From positions 1 to 11,208 of the forward strand of contig JAUYMX010000432.1 of the NCBI GenBank assembly GCA_030699345.1: 11,208 bases of DNA, written 5' to 3'. Origin of the DNA: Methylococcaceae bacterium. Its GTDB lineage: Bacteria > Pseudomonadota > Gammaproteobacteria > Methylococcales > Methylomonadaceae. The first letter of the stretch is position 1. Each line of letters begins with the position of its first letter. The translations under genes were made by a program, and so were the position numbers. The notes under the pieces are model-generated. The model had not been told where the DNA came from. It saw nothing but the letters and a program-made list of their open reading frames with translations, and did not search any database. Below, in pieces: positions 6,661 to 11,208 of the stretch.

Positions 6661-8829
6661 ATGAAATACAGTATGAAAAAACGCGTTACGATACCTCTGG
6701 CTTTGGCAGCGATAACAGCATTAGCGGCTACCCTGTCACCGCAGCCCGACGTGCCTTTTACGGGGCATGGCGATCCAGAAGCCTTGAGCGCAGTATATAA
6801 CCGTTGGAAAAGCAGTTATGAGAGCCGGGGCGGCGCTGAAGTCGTTCGTATTGGCTTAAATCATTCCAAAGCTTTATCCAAAGAACTAACCACGGCCACC
6901 GGACAAGCGGCGCTCAATTTGTTTGATGGTCATTTGCAGGTAGCCGTTAACGGCTTAACCGCTAAAGATAATTATGACGTTTGGCTACTGGACAACCATG
7001 CCGAACAGTCAGCCAATAAAGCAGTTCGTATCGGCGCTTTGTCTGCGATAGGCGACAAGCGCGTACTGACTGCCAACCTTAATCCCGAGCAATTAGCCGG
7101 GTTTACCTTAGACGCTGTAGCGGTTGCCAAGGCGGGAGAAACGCCCGCAACAGGCGGATTGTTGTTCGGATCGCCGGGTTTACTGCAACGGATTTACTAT
7201 AACGATCATTTTTTTCCGGTTGCGAGCATCGGTTCAGCAGGTGCAGAGACAAGCAAGCCCGTTGCACCGTTTGAATTTTTATTGCCGAAAATGGCCCAGG
7301 CTGCTGTGGCCAGTTCGGCAGCGGCTTCACCCGAACAACTTACACAGTTGATAGCTGAAGGTGAACTACTGTTTACCAAAGAAACCTTTGGCGGCAATGG
7401 TCGTACATGTGCCACTTGCCATCGACCAGATGACAATCACACCATTGATCCTAACTACATTGCTAAATTGCCGAAAACTGATCCGTTATTTGTCGCGGAA
7501 ACTAACCCTCAGTTGGCTGAGCTGGAAAATGCGAATTTGCTCCGTCAATTTGGCTTATTCGTGGCTAATGTCGACGGTTTTGACAGACCGCCGGTATTAC
7601 GCAGTGCTTCGCATTTATTAGGTTTGGCGAATTCGCTAAAATTCGAGAAGGTAAATAATCCTGGAATCAATCCGTTGACAGGCTTAGCTTTTTCAAAGGG
7701 TGAGTTTGTTCAAGATGAAAATTATGTTAACGGTCTTAATGATGCATTCGGTACCCCGCCTCAGGCCATCGGTTGGTCGGGTGATGGTGCGCCTGACGGT
7801 GGTGCGCTCAGAGACTTTGCCAAAGGTGCGATTAAACAGCATTTGCCAAAAACCTTGGCTCGCGATGAAGGCATAGATTTTAGATTGCCTACTGAACATG
7901 AATTAGATGCCTTAGAAGCTTATATGTTGTCATTGGGACGCAGCTCTGAAATTAATCTAGCGGCGATGACTTTTAAGTCACCGTTGGTACAACAAGGCTT
8001 ATTGTTGTTTAACACCAAAGAAAATCCGGTCGTTAATGGGCAAGTCCTTTTTGGTACCACCGGCAACTGCAATGGCTGCCACTCCAATGCCGGGGCGATC
8101 AGTTCTTCAACGGGTGGTAATCCTACTCGTGATACCGGTGTTGAACGGATGCGTGATCAGCTTCATCATCTAGCCGATCCCACCATTGCTTACGATGGCG
8201 GTTTTGGTCAGCTGGAGCAAACCGATTGCGGTCCTCAATTCAATCAAACTTGCTACAGCGATGGCAGCTTGGTTCCAAGCAAAAATCCAGTTGGCTTGCG
8301 TCCGGCTGCAAATACGCGCTTGAATCGTTTCAATACGCCATCGCTGATTGAAGCGGCCGATACTGCGCCGTTCTTCCACAACAACAGTGTTACTACGTTA
8401 GAAGAAACCGTGTCTTATTACAGCTCTGATGCGTTTAATAGCTCACCTGGTGCGTTCACATCCAGTGGCGTTAATCGTCAAGGCAAGCTTGATTCTTCAC
8501 AAGTTATTGCGGTGGCGTTGTTCTTGCGGTCTATCAATACCTTGGAGAATATTCGTAGTTCCAATCAGTTGGATCAACGAGCTATTGGTTTAAATGGCGA
8601 GTCCAGTAAAGAAGCTATCAGGCTGGCGCTGGCTGACACCAATGACGCGGTGCGGGTGCTTACCGAAGCAGTTATCAATCCTTATCCAAAAGCATTGGAA
8701 AAATTGAAGCAGGCTGTGGAATATGAAAATGCGGCCATGCGCGGTTTTACTTTTGCAAATCAACGCAAGGTATTGTTGCTAAAGGCGATAGCTCTCAAGA
8801 ATGAAGCTAAAGGGTTGATCGTGCAATAG
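6661..8829 (+). CDS. Secreted diheme cytochrome c peroxidase/MauG-like protein
   Basis: A 722-residue exported c-type cytochrome. A signal peptide covers about residues 1-23 (MKKR, then a hydrophobic run ending ALAA). Residues about 60-185 form a separate domain with the pattern NYDVWLL ... GETPATGG, which loosely recalls the RskA-like beta domain. Two heme sites follow: CATCH (250-254) and CNGCH (470-474). FNTPSLIEAADTAPFFHNNS (557-576, H573) is the typical region after the second heme of CcpA/MauG proteins, and DRPPVLRSASH (308-318) is its counterpart in the first half. C523 and C531 could form a disulfide. A helical tail of about 90 residues ends the protein. It is much longer than classical peroxidases (about 320-350 residues), so activity may differ: peroxidase, oxidase or electron carrier at the periplasm or cell surface. 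Large peroxidase-like surface cytochromes of methanotrophs (SACCP) are a possible match. ATG 6661 has only a weak AGAG 9 nt upstream; ATG 6673 is an alternative. Confidence 0.9.
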   Translation: MKYSMKKRVTIPLALAAITALAATLSPQPDVPFTGHGDPEALSAVYNRWKSSYESRGGAEVVRIGLNHSKALSKELTTATGQAALNLFDGHLQVAVNGLTAKDNYDVWLLDNHAEQSANKAVRIGALSAIGDKRVLTANLNPEQLAGFTLDAVAVAKAGETPATGGLLFGSPGLLQRIYYNDHFFPVASIGSAGAETSKPVAPFEFLLPKMAQAAVASSAAASPEQLTQLIAEGELLFTKETFGGNGRTCATCHRPDDNHTIDPNYIAKLPKTDPLFVAETNPQLAELENANLLRQFGLFVANVDGFDRPPVLRSASHLLGLANSLKFEKVNNPGINPLTGLAFSKGEFVQDENYVNGLNDAFGTPPQAIGWSGDGAPDGGALRDFAKGAIKQHLPKTLARDEGIDFRLPTEHELDALEAYMLSLGRSSEINLAAMTFKSPLVQQGLLLFNTKENPVVNGQVLFGTTGNCNGCHSNAGAISSSTGGNPTRDTGVERMRDQLHHLADPTIAYDGGFGQLEQTDCGPQFNQTCYSDGSLVPSKNPVGLRPAANTRLNRFNTPSLIEAADTAPFFHNNSVTTLEETVSYYSSDAFNSSPGAFTSSGVNRQGKLDSSQVIAVALFLRSINTLENIRSSNQLDQRAIGLNGESSKEAIRLALADTNDAVRVLTEAVINPYPKALEKLKQAVEYENAAMRGFTFANQRKVLLLKAIALKNEAKGLIVQ

Positions 8830-8883
8830 GCTCAGTTGCTGTGTTGCTCGACAAGCTTACTAAGTCGTAAGGTGCTGTAATGC

Positions 8884-8925
8884 AAAAAAAGCCCGCCTTG
8901 GCATTATGCCAAGGCGGGCTTTTTT
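8884..8925. terminator. Strong bidirectional intrinsic terminator
   Basis: A perfect 13-bp GC-rich stem (8891-8903 with 8907-8919) has a 3-nt loop, 7 A on the left and 6 T on the right. It is thus a complete rho-independent terminator read from either strand. It lies 54 bp after the cytochrome stop and 24 bp after the PilZ stop, and ends both convergent transcripts. Confidence 0.96.
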
Positions 8926-8949
8926 GTGCTCAATAGGAATCTTGCAGTT

Positions 8950-9339
8950 TTATTTGACGATTGATTCCCCAAATGCATGAAATAAATAGTCATCCAAGTC
9001 TTTGTTGTAATTATCAAACTTGACTCCGTACAGGGAGGCGGACTTTTCTCGTACTACTTTTCCTTTCACATTAAACAAGGTGCCATCGGCAAATATAATT
9101 TTTAATGCCAACTTAGTATTTTCTTGCAATGATTCAGCGCAAAAAATCAACGCACCTTTTGCGCTTATGTCTGTTAATTTGCCGGTAAATTCACCACCAA
9201 AGCTCAGCAAATTGTTTTTTCGTAGAGTTACTGTCAATGATGGTGTTGGATAACGAACGCCAATACGGCGGTTTATTTTAAATTGATCGGAAAAATCAAA
9301 GTTGAATGCAGCAAAATCGTCAGTGTCTTTATTAGTCAT
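8950..9339 (-). CDS. PilZ-domain protein, probable cyclic-di-GMP receptor
   Basis: A 129-residue soluble protein made almost entirely of one PilZ domain, a beta-barrel that binds cyclic-di-GMP and passes the signal to motility, pilus, polysaccharide or other targets. Both halves of the binding signature are intact: RRxxxR as RRIGVR (R24, R25, R29) and DxSxxG as DISAKG (57-62). The N-terminal 20 residues are polar and acidic with a FNFDFSDQF stretch and may form a tail. There is no signal peptide or second domain, so the target cannot be inferred. Start ATG 9339 has a weak AGAG 7 nt upstream. It lies downstream of the small ORF and of the kinase/regulator pair on the same strand, but a separate promoter is likely. 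The gene ends at the shared terminator 8884-8925. Confidence 0.92.
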   Translation of the reverse strand: MTNKDTDDFAAFNFDFSDQFKINRRIGVRYPTPSLTVTLRKNNLLSFGGEFTGKLTDISAKGALIFCAESLQENTKLALKIIFADGTLFNVKGKVVREKSASLYGVKFDNYNKDLDDYLFHAFGESIVK

Positions 9340-9356
9340 GTTCTTGCTCTAAGTGA

Positions 9357-9386
9357 ATAATGTTATTGAATGCGGCGAGTGTTCAA
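9357..9386 (-). promoter_or_regulatory. Possible sigma70 promoter of the PilZ gene
   Basis: On the minus strand TTGAAC (9381-9386) and CATTAT (9357-9362) each match 4 of 6 consensus bases, with an 18-bp spacer. They end about 17 bp before the PilZ ATG, so the 5' leader would be short but long enough for the AGAG element. Confidence 0.3.
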
Positions 9387-9392
9387 GCCTGC

Positions 9393-9587
9393 TTAAAAAA
9401 CATGATGAATTGTCGGCATGCGAGAAATAAACAAAACCGGCTGTAGGTTCATTAAGCGTTGCACGGCGGGTATTTGACTGATGCCACCAAAAGCAAGGAG
9501 GCTAGGCACTTGCGTCATATTATCTGGCCGCAACGTTAGAATTTGGAATGGTTGGGGAGTGACGCTAACTACAAGCTTTTTAAACAT
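9393..9587 (-). CDS. Hypothetical 64-residue small protein
   Basis: An ORF of 64 codons begins at ATG 9587, with a good AGGTG element 6 nt upstream, and starts with MFKKLVV. The frame is open 14 codons further up, but the ribosome-binding site favours 9587. The product is basic at the N terminus, rich in proline, leucine and valine, with the segments PQPFQILTLRP and HHVF at the end. There is no clear signal peptide or membrane span, and I recognise no family. It lies between the response regulator and the PilZ gene on the same strand, 53 bp before PilZ. Reasons to believe it are the ribosome-binding site and an otherwise empty 516-bp gap; against it are its small size and lack of recognisable homologues. 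It may be a chance ORF. Confidence 0.38.
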   Translation of the reverse strand: MFKKLVVSVTPQPFQILTLRPDNMTQVPSLLAFGGISQIPAVQRLMNLQPVLFISRMPTIHHVF

Positions 9588-9619
9588 GAATAACACCTGC
9601 CTAGTAAGTATTTTTGTAT

Positions 9620-9648
9620 TAACCGTCAACGTTAAGTCATAACGGTTA
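9620..9648. promoter_or_regulatory. Inverted repeat, possible operator beside a plus-strand promoter
   Basis: TAACCGT at 9620-9626 and its complement ACGGTTA at 9642-9648 are separated by 15 bp, which include the palindrome AACGTT (9628-9633). The right arm ends 2 bp before the -35 box of the plus-strand promoter at 9651. It also lies just upstream of the minus-strand small ORF. The spacing of the arm centres (about two helical turns) suits a dimeric regulator, but no protein is identified. Confidence 0.35.
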
Positions 9649-9650
9649 GT

Positions 9651-9679
9651 GTTACAGGCGGGGTCGGGGCCTTTATAAT
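9651..9679 (+). promoter_or_regulatory. Sigma70-like promoter without an annotated gene downstream
   Basis: A consensus -10 TATAAT (9674-9679) is preceded at 17 bp by GTTACA (9651-9656, 4 of 6 to TTGACA). Transcription would begin near 9686 and run toward the convergent response regulator gene. Downstream it meets GGGAGG (9739-9744) and a GTG at 9755 that opens only 11 codons. The transcript could be a small RNA, a tiny leader peptide or an antisense RNA to the regulator's 3' end. Confidence 0.42.
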
Positions 9680-9855
9680 TCGAAGCCGAAAATATGAAAA
9701 TAAAAGTAGTCTAAGTCTTACATTTTGCAAGGATATTTGGGAGGTTTTTACCTTGTGAAAAAAACAGGTATTTCGACAAAAGCAGCATAATTGGACTCTT
9801 TAAATACCGATGATGATCCTTTCAACTACGCTCAAGCAGCGTTTACAAAAATAGC

Positions 9856-10458
9856 TTATTGATCACTAAGATTTAGAGTTTCACGCGCACAGATAATATC
9901 TCCGGCTACTTCTGCTAATTTGCGGCGCTGACTGCGTGCGGCGTTGCGTAATGAGTCAAAAGCGGCTTTGCGGCTTAGCCGGTATTGCACCATGATGATA
10001 CCGATGGCAATGCTGATGTCTCGTTCACCATCAAGTGCAGTTTGTAGTTGTTGGGTGAAAGATCTTAAGCCACGTAGCTCTGCGGCTTGGGCCAGGGCAG
10101 CTTCAATGGCCGGTATTAAGTGCGGAAAATCGACAGGTTTTACCAAATAGCCGAGCGCGCCCAAGTTGGCAGCATGGTCGACAATTTTTTGATCACTGTA
10201 GGCGGTGAGCAGCATAAATGGAATATAGTCAAAAGAACGCAGTCGTTCCGCTAGTTCCAAGCCATTTTTTCCGGGCATATTGACATCCAGTATGACCAAA
10301 TCAGGTCGATCACCACTTGCCAATGTGGCTTCCGCATCATCGACAGATTCAGCCGTATTGACGTTATAACCGGCTGCGTTAAGGCCTAAGGCGAGTGTGG
10401 ACAGGACCAGGCGATCGTCGTCTACTAATAAAATTTTATTTTTGGACTTAGTGTTCAT
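9856..10458 (-). CDS. REC-ANTAR response regulator (AmiR/NasT/EutV type), RNA-binding antiterminator
   Basis: A 200-residue two-domain regulator. The receiver domain (about 7-122) has the acidic cluster VDDD (13-15), phosphoacceptor D58 in ILDVN, T85 and K107 in LVKP, all in place. A short coiled linker (about 123-145) leads to an ANTAR domain (about 148-193) with the expected pattern AIGIIM, then RKAAFDSLRNAA, then KLAEVAGDII. ANTAR proteins bind tandem hairpins in nascent RNA when phosphorylated and stop a terminator from forming; the role here is inferred from the family. ATG 10458 lies inside the 3' end of the kinase gene (11-bp overlap) with no strong ribosome-binding site, so translation is probably coupled to the kinase. 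The pair is a cognate two-component system by position. Target RNA was not found in this window. No clear terminator follows the gene. Confidence 0.94.
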   Translation of the reverse strand: MNTKSKNKILLVDDDRLVLSTLALGLNAAGYNVNTAESVDDAEATLASGDRPDLVILDVNMPGKNGLELAERLRSFDYIPFMLLTAYSDQKIVDHAANLGALGYLVKPVDFPHLIPAIEAALAQAAELRGLRSFTQQLQTALDGERDISIAIGIIMVQYRLSRKAAFDSLRNAARSQRRKLAEVAGDIICARETLNLSDQ

Positions 10459-11131
10459 GAGTATTAAATGTCGTTAGTTGTTCTAGTTGGATGATCGGAG
10501 GGTCTAGCTCCAGTAAAGTGAGGACAGTGTGTTCATGTTGCTGCCAAGATAGCCGGGCACCGGTTTGGGGCAATAGTGACGAGGCTAATTGCAGGCCGGT
10601 GCAAAAGCCAGTGGTATTTTTACATCCAAAGCCGGTTGGTATTAAGCCATTATTTTTTATGGTCAGCCTTATCGAGCAAGGGTTGAGCTCGAGTCTCAGG
10701 GTAACCTTGACTTGCCCATTCGCCCCGCCATGTTTGACAGCATTTGAGATCAGTTCGTTCAGAATCAGCGCCAATGGCACAGTTTCGGATTCGGTAATAA
10801 TGCACGGCGTCCAGTCATCTGGAATATCAATACTAATGGCTTGCTGCCAAAGTGCTTCGATGCCAGCTGCAATGGAAGCTGTCAACTCGCATGCCCGTAC
10901 CGATGCGGCGACTGCCTGGCCTTGCAAACCGTGGATGATTGAGATGCTTTGAACTTGACTGATAGCCTGAGTAATCGGATCGGATGTCTCGGGGTGAGTC
11001 TGCGCAAACTGCCGAAGTATGCCGGTGATGCCTTGTAAGTTGTTCTTAATGCGATGATGCACTTCGCGCGAGGGTGTAAATAAATCCGTGTAACCGCTTA
11101 TTTTCAAAGCCGTAAAATACGGCGCCCCCAA
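10448..11131 (-). CDS. HisKA_2-type sensor histidine kinase without a visible sensor domain
   Basis: Up to 227 residues. The dimerisation and phosphoacceptor motif EVHHRIKNNLQ (23-33, H26 the likely phosphorylated residue) begins almost at the N terminus. The ATPase domain follows, with N box LNELISNAVKHG (124-135), GN-type box KNNG (159-162) and GFCTGLQLA (175-183). This is the HisKA_2 class found with ANTAR regulators such as EutW-EutV. It autophosphorylates and passes phosphate to the regulator encoded just downstream. No PAS, GAF or membrane segment is present. The start is uncertain: the frame has no upstream ATG or GTG before a stop, and only TTG 11131 (or TTG 11107, or GTG 11062 within the H box) is available, none with a ribosome-binding site. 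It may be a stand-alone kinase that senses through a partner, or a 5'-truncated gene. The kinase is soluble and cytoplasmic. Confidence 0.87.
   Translation of the reverse strand: MGAPYFTALKISGYTDLFTPSREVHHRIKNNLQGITGILRQFAQTHPETSDPITQAISQVQSISIIHGLQGQAVAASVRACELTASIAAGIEALWQQAISIDIPDDWTPCIITESETVPLALILNELISNAVKHGGANGQVKVTLRLELNPCSIRLTIKNNGLIPTGFGCKNTTGFCTGLQLASSLLPQTGARLSWQQHEHTVLTLLELDPPIIQLEQLTTFNTHEH
11109..11123. promoter_or_regulatory. Palindrome overlapping a likely -10 box of the gene at 11141
   Basis: GCCGTA-AAA-TACGGC is a perfect 6-bp inverted repeat. TAAAAT (11113-11118, 5 of 6 to TATAAT) lies inside it and is followed by a GC-rich discriminator, about 23 bp before the plus-strand ATG. 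No good -35 was seen. The palindrome falls in the first codons of the divergent kinase ORF, so an occupying regulator could affect both genes. Confidence 0.35.
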
Positions 11132-11140
11132 GGAGAGAAA

Positions 11141-11208
11141 ATGAGCGACCTGATTAACGACCCGAACCTGATTTCAGCCATGCAAGAATTAGGGCGTGGA
11201 CTCAAATC
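11141..11208 (+). CDS. 5' end of an unidentified protein gene (partial)
   Basis: ATG 11141 is preceded at 5 nt by a perfect AGGAG (11131-11135), and the frame stays open for 22 codons to the window edge, beginning MSDLINDPNLISAMQELGRG. The start is therefore clear. The segment with AMQELGRGLK faintly recalls the N terminus of glutamate-5-semialdehyde dehydrogenase (ProA), whose first helix has a similar M-x-x-L-G pattern, but 22 residues are too few to name it. It is divergent from the kinase gene, with only 9 bp between the annotated starts, so its promoter must lie inside the kinase ORF (see the palindrome at 11109). Confidence 0.8.
   Translation, partial: MSDLINDPNLISAMQELGRGLK

Noticed and set aside
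9828..9842. Short hairpin ACGCT/AGCGT as terminator for the response regulator or for the plus-strand transcript
   Set aside because: Only 5 bp of stem and no proper T run on either strand.
10491..10952. 153-codon plus-strand ORF inside the kinase gene
   Set aside because: Antisense shadow of the histidine kinase, whose motifs in the opposite frame are unmistakable; no ribosome-binding site or family signature.
1..11208. tRNA or rRNA genes, CRISPR arrays, insertion sequences, integrase or phage genes
   Set aside because: None seen on either strand. No regularly spaced direct repeats, transposase motifs or cloverleaf-type sequences were found by eye.

Overview
The window looks like an ordinary chromosomal segment of a Gram-negative gammaproteobacterium of moderate GC content. 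The evidence is a proteobacterial-type biosynthetic SpeA, a cyanobacterial/proteobacterial-type truncated globin, a PilZ protein, and an exported c-type diheme protein. The large two-heme, peroxidase-like secreted cytochrome recalls proteins of methanotrophs (Methylococcales). That assignment is an inference from memory of such proteins and not something the sequence proves. No tRNA, rRNA, CRISPR array, IS element or phage gene was seen.

Left block (1-2854, + strand): the 3' end of an unidentified gene, arginine decarboxylase speA (TTG start), and a beta-hydroxyacid dehydrogenase of the HIBADH/GlxR/GarR family. The three are packed with gaps of 3-5 bp, so they are probably one transcript, closed by a perfect 12-bp hairpin at 2827-2854. 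Converging on it from the right is a group I truncated hemoglobin (2861-3229, minus).

Middle block (3230-8925): an 883-residue UPF0182 membrane protein on the minus strand, with its own intrinsic terminator at 3390-3424. It is divergent from a 722-residue secreted diheme cytochrome c peroxidase/MauG-like protein on the plus strand. The two share a 572-bp AT-rich gene-free region with short repeated motifs. A very strong bidirectional terminator at 8884-8925 ends the cytochrome gene and the converging PilZ gene.

Right block (8950-11208, mostly minus): a two-component system made of a HisKA_2-type histidine kinase and a REC-ANTAR response regulator with overlapping ORFs, then a candidate 64-residue small protein, then a PilZ-domain (cyclic-di-GMP) protein. 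The kinase seems to have no sensor domain, and its only visible start abuts a divergent plus-strand gene that begins at 11141 and leaves the window. ANTAR regulators act on RNA as antiterminators; no convincing ANTAR target hairpin pair was found here, so the target is probably elsewhere. Between the response regulator and the small ORF lies a good plus-strand sigma70-like promoter, next to an inverted repeat and followed by a ribosome-binding site but no normal gene. This is the least explained structure in the window.
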